The notes under the pieces: model-generated
Told to the model about the DNA's origin: nothing
Database searches by the model: none
The model's input: the letters and a program-made list of their open reading frames with translations, nothing else
From: a virus
Reading direction: 5' to 3' (one strand)
Length of the DNA stretch: 48,449 nucleotides
Virus record (IMG/VR): IMGVR_UViG_3300006737_007703
Span: 1 to 48,449 of that record
Translations under genes and position numbers: made by a program
Shown: positions 31,572 to 39,149 of the stretch, piece after piece
Numbering within the stretch: position 1 is the first letter of the stretch
How the letters are laid out: each line of letters begins with the position of its first letter

Positions 31572-32267
31572 GTGAAAATTATTTTTGATCCGGAGTCACA
31601 TACGTATACTCATAAGGATACAGGGGAAAAGTTCGTTTCGGTTACTACTCTACTAGGTAAATTTAAAAAACCGTTTGATAAAGATAGGCATTCTGCGAGA
31701 GTAGCAGAAAGAGAGGGTGTTCCTCAAGAAATGGTCTTAGAGCTTTGGGAGCAAGAAAAAAATAAAGCTTGTGATAGAGGTACTGCTATACATGAATTAT
31801 TAGAAGAATATATTAAGTACGGCGAGACAGCAGATAATTATGGGTGGCTTTTTAAATCATATGATAAAGCAGTAGAGCGTCATATAGATAAATTTAAGGA
31901 TGTTCTTAGTGAGAATTTAGTATATGACGAAACGTTTAAAGTATCAGGTACTGCTGATTTAATATACGAACATAAAGGTAATGAATTTACTCTAGGTGAT
32001 TTTAAAACTAACAAAAAATTTAGATTTAGTTCTTCTTTTGGAGAAAGAATGTTAAAACCGTTAGATCATTTTCAAGTATGTGAGTTTAATACATACGCTT
32101 TACAGCTATCAATGTATGCTTATATGTATGAAAAGCTTTCTGGAAAAAAATGTAGAAAGTGTATCATTTTTTACTTAAATGATGATAGATTTTCTGGCTA
32201 CCATGTAAATTATTTAAAATCAGATGTAGAAAAATTATTTAAATACTATAAATTATCACAAGTTTAA
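31572..32267 (+). CDS. PD-(D/E)XK nuclease, RecB/Cas4-like
   Basis: 231 residues from GTG 31572. ACDRGTAIHELLEEY at 66-80 is the RecB-family motif with His74; VSGTADLI at 124-131 supplies D129; LGDFKTNK at 141-148 supplies the D-x-K catalytic pair (D143, K145); and ALQLSMYAYMYE near 175-187 is the QxxxY motif. These are the RecB/AddB-like PD-(D/E)XK exonuclease motifs in order. The substrate in the phage is unknown: host-DNA degradation or recombination are possible. The sigma70-like promoter suggests early expression. The next late promoter overlaps its last codons. Confidence 0.82.
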   Translation: MKIIFDPESHTYTHKDTGEKFVSVTTLLGKFKKPFDKDRHSARVAEREGVPQEMVLELWEQEKNKACDRGTAIHELLEEYIKYGETADNYGWLFKSYDKAVERHIDKFKDVLSENLVYDETFKVSGTADLIYEHKGNEFTLGDFKTNKKFRFSSSFGERMLKPLDHFQVCEFNTYALQLSMYAYMYEKLSGKKCRKCIIFYLNDDRFSGYHVNYLKSDVEKLFKYYKLSQV

Positions 32268-32273
32268 TAAATA
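32266..32273 (+). promoter_or_regulatory. T4-type late promoter
   Basis: AATAAATA over the nuclease stop codon, then 6 bases to ATG 32280. No Shine-Dalgarno sequence. Confidence 0.6.
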
Positions 32274-32279
32274 CTTTTT

Positions 32280-32495
32280 ATGGCTAAGAATTTAAATAAG
32301 AGTTTCGATGAAACTATAGAAAAGCTGTACGACACTTTATACGAAGTTAAGGAGGTATTAGATAAAGCTGAGGATGGAGAGTTAGAGCAAATGGCTGATA
32401 TATTAATTGAGAGTGTTGAAGAAGCTCTTACTGTAAATGAAGTTAATATCGAAGCTATAAAAGAACATATAGATAGTTTAAATGATTTAGAATAA
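32280..32495 (+). CDS. Small acidic helical protein, 71 aa
   Basis: Not recognised. 71 residues, rich in Glu, Asp, Leu and Lys, with heptad-like hydrophobic spacing (ETIEKLYDTLYEVKEVLDK near 11-29, then AIKEHIDSLNDL at the end), so a coiled coil or helical bundle. A longer frame on the opposite strand is a shadow: it lacks promoter and codon character. The late promoter 6 bases upstream suggests a virion or assembly component. Confidence 0.7.
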   Translation: MAKNLNKSFDETIEKLYDTLYEVKEVLDKAEDGELEQMADILIESVEEALTVNEVNIEAIKEHIDSLNDLE

Positions 32496-32520
32496 TACTG
32501 GAAGTAGGTAATATTCATAT

Positions 32521-32526
32521 TATAAT
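32521..32526 (+). promoter_or_regulatory. -10 box (TATAAT) before guaC
   Basis: Perfect TATAAT, 6 bases before ATG 32533, as for other leaderless-type genes here. The -35 region is poor (TGGAAG or CTGGAA at 16-17 bp), so an activator may be needed. Confidence 0.5.
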
Positions 32527-32532
32527 AATTAT

Positions 32533-33573
32533 ATGAGGATTGAAACCGAGCTGAAATATGACTTCGATGATGTCTTAATCAGGCCAAAAAGATCTACGTT
32601 AACGTCACGAAAAGAGGTCGACCTAACTAGAACATTTAAATTTAAATACGGTGGTTCATACCATGGTATACCGGTTATGGCTGCTAACATGGATGGTGTT
32701 GGTACGTTAGAAGTAGGAAGAACTTTAAGAGATTTAGATCTCTTTACTTGTTACAAGAAGGATATTGATGAAAAGGATCTTATTGAAGAGCTTCAAGATA
32801 ATCAAGGTAAACATGTAGCTGTAACAGTAGGTAGAAACGAGTTTGATTATGAGAGATTAGCTCGTATTAATAAGAAAGCTTTAGTACGTAATATTTGTAT
32901 TGATGTAGCAAATGGTTATACACAAGCTCTTGTTGACTTTATAAAGGTAGTAAGAAGAACGTTCCCTAAATGTAATATTATTGCGGGTAATGTTGTAACG
33001 GGTGAAATGGTAGAAGAGTTGCTTTTAGCTGGAGCAGATATTATTAAAGTTGGTATTGGGTCAGGAAGTGTTTGTACTACCCGGATAAAGACAGGAGTTG
33101 GTTATCCTCAGTTTAGTTGCATTGCCGAATGCGCTGACGCTGCTCATGGATTAGATGGTCATATCATAGCTGATGGCGGCTGTACTACCCCGGGTGATGT
33201 AGCTAAAGCGTTTGGTGCTGGTGCTGATTTTGTAATGCTTGGGTCGATGTTAGCTGGTTCAACAGAAGGAGGAGGTGAAAAGATTACTATCGATGATAAA
33301 GAGTATGTAGAGTTCTATGGAATGAGTAGTAAGAAGGCTAACGAGAAACATAACGGAGGCTTAAAGGACTATAGAACTTCAGAAGGACGTAGAGTTGTTC
33401 TGCCATACAAAGGACCTATGCGTTATATTGTTCAAGATATTTTAGGCGGGATAAGAAGTACATGTACGTATGTTGGAGCTGCTAAGCTAAAGCACTTAAG
33501 TAAGTGCGCTACGTTTGTTAGATGTACTAAAACTCATAGTAAAATTTATGAGTCTAATACTTTAGAAATATAA
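32533..33573 (+). CDS. guaC: GMP reductase
   Basis: 346 residues, same length class as E. coli GuaC. The reaction is GMP + NADPH to IMP + NH3. Seen: YDFDDVLIRPKRSTLTSR at 9-26 and EVDLTRTF, which are GuaC signatures; IIAGNVVTGEM near 149-159; KVGIGSGSVCTTR at 172-184 with catalytic C181; HIIADGGCTTPGDVAKAFGA near 213-232; and GMSSK before a GMP-reductase-type flap. These favour GMP reductase over IMP dehydrogenase (no CBS domains). This is rare in phages. It could move guanine nucleotides from host DNA into adenine nucleotides for this AT-rich genome, or alter GTP supply for 7-deazaguanine synthesis. A -10 box lies 6 bases upstream. Confidence 0.93.
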   Translation: MRIETELKYDFDDVLIRPKRSTLTSRKEVDLTRTFKFKYGGSYHGIPVMAANMDGVGTLEVGRTLRDLDLFTCYKKDIDEKDLIEELQDNQGKHVAVTVGRNEFDYERLARINKKALVRNICIDVANGYTQALVDFIKVVRRTFPKCNIIAGNVVTGEMVEELLLAGADIIKVGIGSGSVCTTRIKTGVGYPQFSCIAECADAAHGLDGHIIADGGCTTPGDVAKAFGAGADFVMLGSMLAGSTEGGGEKITIDDKEYVEFYGMSSKKANEKHNGGLKDYRTSEGRRVVLPYKGPMRYIVQDILGGIRSTCTYVGAAKLKHLSKCATFVRCTKTHSKIYESNTLEI

Positions 33574-33574
33574 A

Positions 33575-34393
33575 ATGTCTGAACCAAAAGTCTTAGTAGC
33601 TGTACCTACCTATGGTCGACCTTCTTATTTACCTAGATTAATAGCTAGCTTTAAAAAAATAAATTATAATAATAAAAAATTACTAATCATTAATGATGAT
33701 AATAGAGTAAAGTATAAGCTTGACAAGCCTGATGCAGAAATTGATATTTGTAATTTAGATTTACACTTAAATTTATCTGTTAAGCGTAATTTATTTGCAT
33801 CGTGGGATTGGGATATTTATATGCCTTTGGATGATGATGATATGTTTCTACCAGAGAGGATTAATAATCATGTAAGAAAGTATGAAGCTCATCCAGACAT
33901 AGTATGTTACAGAAATGAAGCAGCTTATTATTTTGGAGAGAATAGAGCTTACATTACTGACTATACTTCGTTTACAAATCATAGTTTAAAAAGGCAGGGG
34001 TGGTTTGAAAGTTTGGGATACACGTCTTTTGAAAGAAGTAACTTTGATGATCAGAGCATTCACCATAATATAGTTAACAGATGTGAATGTTTAATAGAAG
34101 CTGATTATTTAAATTTAGATTTTATATACTGGTGGGGAAATACAGATGATGAGACAAAGTATAGAAATACCTTTAATAGCGACATTATGAAAAATGAAAC
34201 TGTTGAACTAGCTTCTCAAAAAGATTATATAGGCAAGATTAACAAACAAGGTTATATAACTTTAAAGCCAGATTACGATTGCTATAATAAAATTACAGAT
34301 ATAATAAAGAGATTGAATGTATATAGAAGAACTGAACATAATATACATCTTAATCAAACTACAGCGAGCGAAAAAATAAAAATTAATTTTTAA
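33575..34393 (+). CDS. GT2-like glycosyltransferase
   Basis: 272 residues. VLVAVPTYGRPSYLPRLIAS at 6-25 is the GT2 opening; LLIINDDN near 36-43 and YMPLDDDDMFLPERI near 87-101 provide the metal-binding acidic motif. The rest has no recognised motif. It follows guaC by one base and precedes the rhamnose-type genes, so it may use the sugar made there. It has no membrane segment and would work in the cytosol. Confidence 0.78.
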   Translation: MSEPKVLVAVPTYGRPSYLPRLIASFKKINYNNKKLLIINDDNRVKYKLDKPDAEIDICNLDLHLNLSVKRNLFASWDWDIYMPLDDDDMFLPERINNHVRKYEAHPDIVCYRNEAAYYFGENRAYITDYTSFTNHSLKRQGWFESLGYTSFERSNFDDQSIHHNIVNRCECLIEADYLNLDFIYWWGNTDDETKYRNTFNSDIMKNETVELASQKDYIGKINKQGYITLKPDYDCYNKITDIIKRLNVYRRTEHNIHLNQTTASEKIKINF

Positions 34394-34394
34394 T

Positions 34395-35255
34395 ATGAAT
34401 ATAATAATACTAGGCAAAGGTTATGTTGGTAATCACCTGTTTAATACTCTAAGTGAGCACTCCGGTAGATATGGAGAGCGTCCTAACGTCCAAATTTTCT
34501 CAAAAGAAGAATTAGATTATACAGATGAAACTTCTTTAATGGAAGAAATTAACGTAATAGATGATACTTACATTATAAACTGCTCCGGCTTTACTGGTAG
34601 ACCTAATGTAGATGAAGGTGAAAACAAGAAAGAAGAATGCTGGAAATATAATGTACAGGTACCTCTTAATTTAAATAAGGTTTGTAATGAGACGGGTGCA
34701 GAGATTATTCATATTACTTCTGGTTGTATTTATACAGGGTATGAGAAAGAATGGGAAGAAGATGATACTCCTAATTTTGGAATTTATAGTAACGAAGCCT
34801 CTTTTTATTCTAAAAGTAAACATGCTTTCGAAACGCTAAGCGATACAGGTTTGCATTTGAGAATAAGAATGCCTTTTTGCGATACAATGCATGAACGGTC
34901 AGTGTTAACTAAAATATACAATTATGATAATTTAGTTGATACAATAAATTCTAAAACTTATATACCTGAACTTTGTAATTTTATACAACATTATATTAAA
35001 GAAGGTTACAAGGGTTATGAAACTATTCATTTTGTAAACAAGGAGCCTATATCAACAAAAGAAATAGTAGAAAAAATGAAAGCGGCTGGTATTGAAAATC
35101 CTAACTGGAAATGGAAAGAAATGGACCAATTAGGAATGAAAGCTAACAGATCAAATTGCATACTAGATACTACTAGACTAGAGCAACAATATAATTTTAA
35201 TATTAGTTCTGAGTATACTGCATTAGATAGAGCCCTTGAAAAAATGACTTCCTAG
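34395..35255 (+). CDS. NRS/ER-like 3,5-epimerase/4-reductase (RmlD-related)
   Basis: 286 residues. LGKGYVG at 6-12 is the NADPH loop; NCSGFTGRPNVDEGENKK at 62-79, HITSGCIYTGYE near 106-117, DDTPNFG at 123-129 and FYSKSKH with Y138 and K142 follow. From memory, the GRPNVD, SGCIY, EDDTPNF and LRIRMP blocks are those of plant and giant-virus UDP-rhamnose epimerase/reductase (UER/NRS-ER) more than bacterial RmlD. That enzyme turns NDP-4-keto-6-deoxyglucose into NDP-L-rhamnose in one protein, needing only a 4,6-dehydratase, which is encoded at 35712. It starts one base after the previous stop. Confidence 0.8.
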   Translation: MNIIILGKGYVGNHLFNTLSEHSGRYGERPNVQIFSKEELDYTDETSLMEEINVIDDTYIINCSGFTGRPNVDEGENKKEECWKYNVQVPLNLNKVCNETGAEIIHITSGCIYTGYEKEWEEDDTPNFGIYSNEASFYSKSKHAFETLSDTGLHLRIRMPFCDTMHERSVLTKIYNYDNLVDTINSKTYIPELCNFIQHYIKEGYKGYETIHFVNKEPISTKEIVEKMKAAGIENPNWKWKEMDQLGMKANRSNCILDTTRLEQQYNFNISSEYTALDRALEKMTS

Positions 35256-35263
35256 ATTAATAT
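35236..35263 (+). promoter_or_regulatory. sigma70-like promoter inside the rhamnose cassette
   Basis: TTGAAA (35236-35241), 16 bp, TAATAT (35258-35263), 5 bases to ATG 35269. It overlaps the end of the NRS/ER-like gene. Confidence 0.6.
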
Positions 35264-35268
35264 ATTAT

Positions 35269-35715
35269 ATGCACAAAGAAGGTTTATTGGGTTTTACCGC
35301 AGGTAATTTTGATTTATTACACCCGGGATATATTAGATGCTTTAGAGAGGCTAAGCGTCATTGTGATAAGTTTATAGTTTTTTTGCAGAAAGATCCCTCC
35401 TTGCATAGAAAGAGTAAATATAAACCAGTTATATCTCTCTACAATCGTTATGAAGCGTTAATGGCTATAAAATATATTGACGATGTCTATACATATCAAA
35501 CTGAAGAAGAGTTAGTTAATCTAATTAAATTCTGGAAACCTGATATTAGAATACTGGGCGAAGATTATATTGAAAAGGAATCTTTTACAGGAGATGATTT
35601 ACCCCCTAAAGTAATTTATACTACACGGTCGCATGAATGGTCGACCACTAAATTAAAAGATCTTATTACGTTACAAACAATTAAACAAAATCCAGATATA
35701 ATAAAGAAAAAATGA
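35269..35715 (+). CDS. Cytidylyltransferase-like nucleotidyltransferase
   Basis: 148 residues. GFTAGNFDLLHPGYIRCFRE at 8-27 is the nucleotidyltransferase opening with HPGY in place of HxGH; the second His is Tyr. KSKYKPVISLYNRYEALMAI near 47-66, DIRILGEDYIEK near 91-102 and a late STTKLKD complete the glycerol-3-phosphate cytidylyltransferase/HldE-C pattern. It may activate a sugar phosphate, but loss of the second motif His raises doubt about full activity. It lies between the two rhamnose enzymes. Cofactor and substrate unknown. Confidence 0.78.
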   Translation: MHKEGLLGFTAGNFDLLHPGYIRCFREAKRHCDKFIVFLQKDPSLHRKSKYKPVISLYNRYEALMAIKYIDDVYTYQTEEELVNLIKFWKPDIRILGEDYIEKESFTGDDLPPKVIYTTRSHEWSTTKLKDLITLQTIKQNPDIIKKK

Positions 35716-36692
35716 GTACGTACTTAGTTACTGGGGGTTGTGGATTTATAGGCTCTTATGTAGTAAAGGAGCTTTTAAAACTATCTGATACAGAGAAAAT
35801 TTATCAGATAGATAAGATGGGTATAGGCTCTAGTAAAGAAAATTTAATAACTGATGATCCAAGGGTACAAAATTACTGTTTTGATTTAGCTAATACTAAT
35901 CATTGGAAGTTAAACATGTCTAACTCTATACAATTTATAGATAGAGACGTTGATTATGTTTTACACTTAGCAGCTGAATCACATGTAGATAGATCTATTG
36001 AAGGTCCCTTAGCATTTATTGATAGTAATGTTAGAGGTACAGCAAATGTTCTAGAATTTGTAAAAGAGATGAAATCGAGAATGGTGCATGTCTCAACTGA
36101 TGAGGTATACGGTCATCTTACTGAAGACGATTCACCATTTTTAGAAACTCACCCGCTACAGCCTCGTTCTCCATATGCAGCTTCTAAAGCTAGCTCTGAT
36201 CTAGTAGTTCAATCATATATACATACATACGGTATTAACGCTTCAATTACAAGGTGCTGTAATAATTACGGGCCCCGACAGCATGAAGAAAAACTAATAC
36301 CTACTGTTATTAAATCGATTATAGAAGGTAAAAATATTCCTGTTTATGGGAAGGGAGATAATATTCGCGAATGGATCCATGCAGAAGATCATGCTAAAGC
36401 TATTATAGAAATAGCACATACTGTTGAAGATGTAAAAGAAATATACAATATTGAAGGATCTAGATCAGTGCGTAATATTGATTTAGTTAATGAAATAATT
36501 TCAACGCTTATAGAGAAATATCCTCAGTATAGTAGAGAAGGTGAATATATTGAATTCGTAAAGGATAGATTAGGTCATGATTTTAGATACGATTTAGATA
36601 CTATTCATCCTAAGCTACAAAGCGTAGTCGATCAAAAAAAATTCAACTTAGAGAAGACTGTAGAATATTATGTTAAAGGCTATCAAGCTTGA
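35712..36692 (+). CDS. rmlB: dTDP/UDP-glucose 4,6-dehydratase (RmlB-type)
   Basis: 326 residues. YLVTGGCGFIGSYVVKEL at 4-21, LHLAAESHVDRSIEGP at 84-99, HVSTDEVYG at 126-134 with T129, D130 and E131 (catalytic), SPYAASKASSDL at 153-164 with Y155 and K159, and RCCNNYGPRQHEEKLIP near 180-196. These match RmlB closely. It makes NDP-4-keto-6-deoxyglucose, the substrate for the NRS/ER-like protein. No RmlA or RmlC is visible, so the NDP-glucose would come from the host. It overlaps the previous gene by 4 bases. Confidence 0.93.
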   Translation: MSTYLVTGGCGFIGSYVVKELLKLSDTEKIYQIDKMGIGSSKENLITDDPRVQNYCFDLANTNHWKLNMSNSIQFIDRDVDYVLHLAAESHVDRSIEGPLAFIDSNVRGTANVLEFVKEMKSRMVHVSTDEVYGHLTEDDSPFLETHPLQPRSPYAASKASSDLVVQSYIHTYGINASITRCCNNYGPRQHEEKLIPTVIKSIIEGKNIPVYGKGDNIREWIHAEDHAKAIIEIAHTVEDVKEIYNIEGSRSVRNIDLVNEIISTLIEKYPQYSREGEYIEFVKDRLGHDFRYDLDTIHPKLQSVVDQKKFNLEKTVEYYVKGYQA

Positions 36693-36694
36693 AT

Positions 36695-37171
36695 TTAGCT
36701 AACTTTAAAAAATTTAACTAACATCTCTTCTTCTGTCATTTGCGTCTCTACAGTATCATTATCAACCTCCTCAGTATCACTATAGTAGCTGCTATATATA
36801 TCATCTTCTTCTTTACTATAATCGAAAGCGGATGAAGTAACTATTGTAGTTTCAAACCTACTCTTAATATCACCAATAATAATATGCTTTAAATGCTTTG
36901 CATCTGTTTCTTTTTCTGCCCTCTTTAAAAAATCTTTGATATCTTCTATCTTAAACTTTCCCTTCAACGCGTCAAAAGGATCTTCAAAAGTAGCCCATAT
37001 GTAAGGAGCCAGGTATTTTGATGTAATTAATGCGCAATCTCTAATAACATAATAGGCAGATTTATTATTAATATCCACGCCAATATCGGGTTTTTTATAA
37101 GCTCTAAGAGCGGGTTCCTTTAGTTTCGCTTGTTTTTCCTTACTATTGGCTAGAATTATTTCTTCAAACAT
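36695..37171 (-). CDS. Hypothetical protein, 158 aa, acidic tail
   Basis: Not recognised. The N-terminal 100 residues are mixed helix/strand with Lys-rich patches; residues from about 115 are Asp/Glu/Ser/Tyr-rich and probably disordered (a SKEEDDIYSSYYSD segment). A late promoter 5 bases upstream of the ATG suggests a late or virion protein. It converges with rmlB, 2 bases between stops. Confidence 0.65.
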   Translation of the reverse strand: MFEEIILANSKEKQAKLKEPALRAYKKPDIGVDINNKSAYYVIRDCALITSKYLAPYIWATFEDPFDALKGKFKIEDIKDFLKRAEKETDAKHLKHIIIGDIKSRFETTIVTSSAFDYSKEEDDIYSSYYSDTEEVDNDTVETQMTEEEMLVKFFKVS

Positions 37172-37176
37172 ATAAA

Positions 37177-37184
37177 TATTTATT
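37177..37184 (-). promoter_or_regulatory. T4-type late promoter
   Basis: Minus-strand AATAAATA, 5 bases before ATG 37171. It overlaps the -35 of the divergent promoter to the right. Confidence 0.55.
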
Positions 37185-37210
37185 TAAAATAATAGGAACT
37201 ACGATATAAT
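37183..37210 (+). promoter_or_regulatory. sigma70-like promoter with TAGGAACT element
   Basis: TTTAAA (37183-37188), 16 bp, TATAAT (37205-37210). TAGGAACT (37193-37200) lies four bases before the -10, exactly as upstream of the DUF932 gene. The ATG at 37211 touches the -10, while GTG 37217 is 6 bases from it. Confidence 0.55.
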
Positions 37211-37402
37211 ATGAGTGTGAAGAAGAGATTTCCCAAGAAACCTTTCGAATTCGGTAGATATATTATCGAATATAGAGAGAGTCGAGACGCTGTCTTGCGG
37301 TTTCTAAAGGAACGTCTCGATACTTTCGATGAAGCTAAGATTGCAAGAGATAAATTGCTTAGTCAAGGCTGCACAGAACCGGTTATTAAAAAAGTAGGAT
37401 GA
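37211..37402 (+). CDS. Small basic hypothetical protein, 61-63 aa
   Basis: 63 residues from ATG 37211, but a start at GTG 37217 (61 residues) is more likely: the -10 box ends at 37210, so an ATG-start mRNA would be transcribed without its first codons. The protein is basic (KKRFPKKPFEFGRY near the start) and otherwise predicted helical. Unknown function; it lies upstream of a zinc-peptidase-like gene with a 4-base overlap. Confidence 0.6.
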   Translation: MSVKKRFPKKPFEFGRYIIEYRESRDAVLRFLKERLDTFDEAKIARDKLLSQGCTEPVIKKVG

Positions 37403-37851
37403 TATTATTAGAACCTTCAAAGGGAATAAAGCAAGAAACTAAACTAGATTTTAAATTATTAGAAACTTTACTTACTACTATACTTGAGTATAATCATAAG
37501 AAAAAAATCTATCTAAAAGTAAAAGTACATAAAAGTAGAATACCTGGTACTTCGTATGTTCATCAAAAAACTAAGCGTAACTATTTGATTGGCTTAGATA
37601 CTAGCAATACTAAAAAAAGATATTTAATTAGCTCTCTACTACATGAAATACGTCATTGTCTACAGTTTAATCTCTTTGGTTTTTGGAATCACGCGGTTCA
37701 ATTTAAAAGCTGGAAAGAGTATTATACTTCTAGAGAAGAAGTAGATGCTAGAAAAATGGAACGGCTAACTACTCAATTAATTAAAATTTATGATTCTTCT
37801 ACTAAGTTAAATGATACGTTCAGAGATCTTGAACTTAGTAGAATGCGTTAG
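37399..37851 (+). CDS. Putative zinc metallopeptidase-like protein (HExxH)
   Basis: 150 residues. SSLLHEIRHCLQ near 78-89 holds H-E-x-x-H (H82, E83, H86), and REEVDARKME near 112-121 supplies a possible third ligand (E113 or E114), as in gluzincins and SprT-like or ImmA-like proteins. No other family mark is clear. Substrate unknown; a peptidase that acts on host proteins or processes phage proteins is possible. It ends just before the DUF932 promoter, whose TAGGAACT element shares the stop codon. Confidence 0.65.
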   Translation: MILLEPSKGIKQETKLDFKLLETLLTTILEYNHKKKIYLKVKVHKSRIPGTSYVHQKTKRNYLIGLDTSNTKKRYLISSLLHEIRHCLQFNLFGFWNHAVQFKSWKEYYTSREEVDARKMERLTTQLIKIYDSSTKLNDTFRDLELSRMR

Positions 37852-37866
37852 GAACTCTGATATAAT
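37839..37866 (+). promoter_or_regulatory. sigma70-like promoter of the DUF932 operon
   Basis: TAGAAT (37839-37844), 16 bp, TATAAT (37861-37866), with TAGGAACT at 37849-37856. Unlike the others it is followed by a 44-base A/C-rich leader containing repeated AAAC before ATG 37911. Confidence 0.55.
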
Positions 37867-37910
37867 AAAAGAGTAACAAGATAAAACAAACAAACAAACA
37901 ATAAAATAAA

Positions 37911-38735
37911 ATGGGATTCTTCACAGAAATCGAATCGTTAGAGCAAGTACCTCAATTTGAGGTTAGTAAAGAGCCGGTCTTTGATCGGAATAGTAATAGT
38001 ATTCCTGGAGCGTTTTCGCTACGGCGTACCGATACAGGTCATCATCTAGGTATGGTGGGTGAGAGTTATCGACCTATTCAAATGGAGGAAATGGTTGATG
38101 TTATTAATAAGGCGTCAAAGAAAATTGGCGATATTAACCATGTAGGCTATACTGAGTCGAAAAATGGTAAAAAATGCGTTATTCAATCTAAACTACCTGA
38201 GCCTATTAATGTAGATGGTGATAAGGTTAATCCTTATTTTTATACCGTGATTGATCATTCCGGTATGGGATCTAATAAAGTTGTCCCTTCTACTATTCGC
38301 ATTTCATGTGATAATGCTTTTCACCTTATTAAAAGCTCCGGAGATAATCGCGCTCATCACGCTAGTACCTTTGATGATAGAGTAAAATCTATGATTGATA
38401 GTATTATTACCTCAGTAGAGTCTGCTAAAAACTTTGAAGGTATTATGAAAAATCTTAAAGGACTTAAGTTTTCGAGAAACGAGATGGTAAAGCTTACGCA
38501 AAAATTAATTCCTGTTGAAGCGGAAGAGTCTACACGACGCGTTAATAAGCGTGAAAGAATCGTAGAGCTTTTTGAAAGTGGTAGAGGTAATTGCGGAGAA
38601 ACAAGATGGGATGCATTGAATGCTCTTACTGAATATGAAACTCATAACGGAAAGCAGTCCGCTGCTAAGTTTATCCGCAATATGACTAACTCTAATCTTT
38701 CGCGGAAAGGACTTACACTACTTACTGCCGCTTAA
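37911..38735 (+). CDS. DUF932 family protein
   Basis: 274 residues. The family (also annotated as phage/plasmid-like protein) is common in phages and plasmids, with no proven biochemical role. Seen: VFDRNSNSIPGAFSLRRTDT near 23-42, HLGMVGESYRPIQMEEM near 45-61, VIQSKLPEPI near 89-98, STIRISCDNAFHLI near 126-139, and a C-terminal half with LTQKLIPVEAEE and GNCGETRWDALNALTEYETH. These are the usual DUF932 blocks. A leader without Shine-Dalgarno precedes it. It starts a run of small genes overlapping in sequence. Confidence 0.85.
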   Translation: MGFFTEIESLEQVPQFEVSKEPVFDRNSNSIPGAFSLRRTDTGHHLGMVGESYRPIQMEEMVDVINKASKKIGDINHVGYTESKNGKKCVIQSKLPEPINVDGDKVNPYFYTVIDHSGMGSNKVVPSTIRISCDNAFHLIKSSGDNRAHHASTFDDRVKSMIDSIITSVESAKNFEGIMKNLKGLKFSRNEMVKLTQKLIPVEAEESTRRVNKRERIVELFESGRGNCGETRWDALNALTEYETHNGKQSAAKFIRNMTNSNLSRKGLTLLTAA

Positions 38736-38983
38736 TGATACAAGTTCATAGAGTATATCTCCCGTCGCCTATAGAACCAGGCGACGGGATACTCGCCGAC
38801 GCTACTTGGAGTTTAAATAATAATGAGGAGCCTGTAGTTGATAATCTAAAGGTATACTTTATATTAGATAGTAATGTTGGTGAAAATGTATCAAATGAGA
38901 TTGAATTGAATATATATCTATGGCTAGCGAGAATGGCATTAGAAGAGATTAAAACCTTTGTATTAAATGGAAGCGAATATTGA
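38735..38983 (+). CDS. Hypothetical protein, 82 aa
   Basis: Not recognised. Starts at a TAATG junction with DUF932. The protein begins MIQVHRVYLPSPIEPGDG and is otherwise acidic with a predicted helical end. Codons 9-23 are unusually GC-rich for this genome because they carry the perfect hairpin at 38761-38788. No enzyme motif. Confidence 0.6.
   Translation: MIQVHRVYLPSPIEPGDGILADATWSLNNNEEPVVDNLKVYFILDSNVGENVSNEIELNIYLWLARMALEEIKTFVLNGSEY
38761..38788 (+). promoter_or_regulatory. Strong RNA hairpin inside a coding region
   Basis: A perfect 10-bp inverted repeat, CCCGTCGCCT (38761-38770) and AGGCGACGGG (38779-38788), around an 8-base loop. It is GC-rich, unlike its surroundings, and not followed by a T run, so not a standard terminator. 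It begins 26 bases after the start codon of the 82-residue gene. Confidence 0.6.
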
Positions 38984-39149
38984 AAATTATATTTTTAGGT
39001 TAGATTCAATTGATAAACGAATCTTAGTTTATGAACGTGATGATATGAATGAAGCTTATAGCTTTATTGATATTGATAATGAAAATATTTCAGAAAAAGA
39101 TTTTCATTATGAAATTAGTGACTGGTACATGCAATTTATAAACAGATGA
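38967..39149 (+). CDS. Hypothetical acidic protein, 60 aa
   Basis: Not recognised. 60 residues, acidic, aromatic-rich, no motif. Starts 17 bases before the previous stop and shares ATGA with the next gene, which supports translation within this operon. Confidence 0.5.
   Translation: MEANIENYIFRLDSIDKRILVYERDDMNEAYSFIDIDNENISEKDFHYEISDWYMQFINR

Noticed and set aside
32264-32518. 84-residue minus frame
   Set aside because: Overlaps the plus-strand 71-residue gene that has a late promoter 6 bases upstream; the minus frame has no signal.
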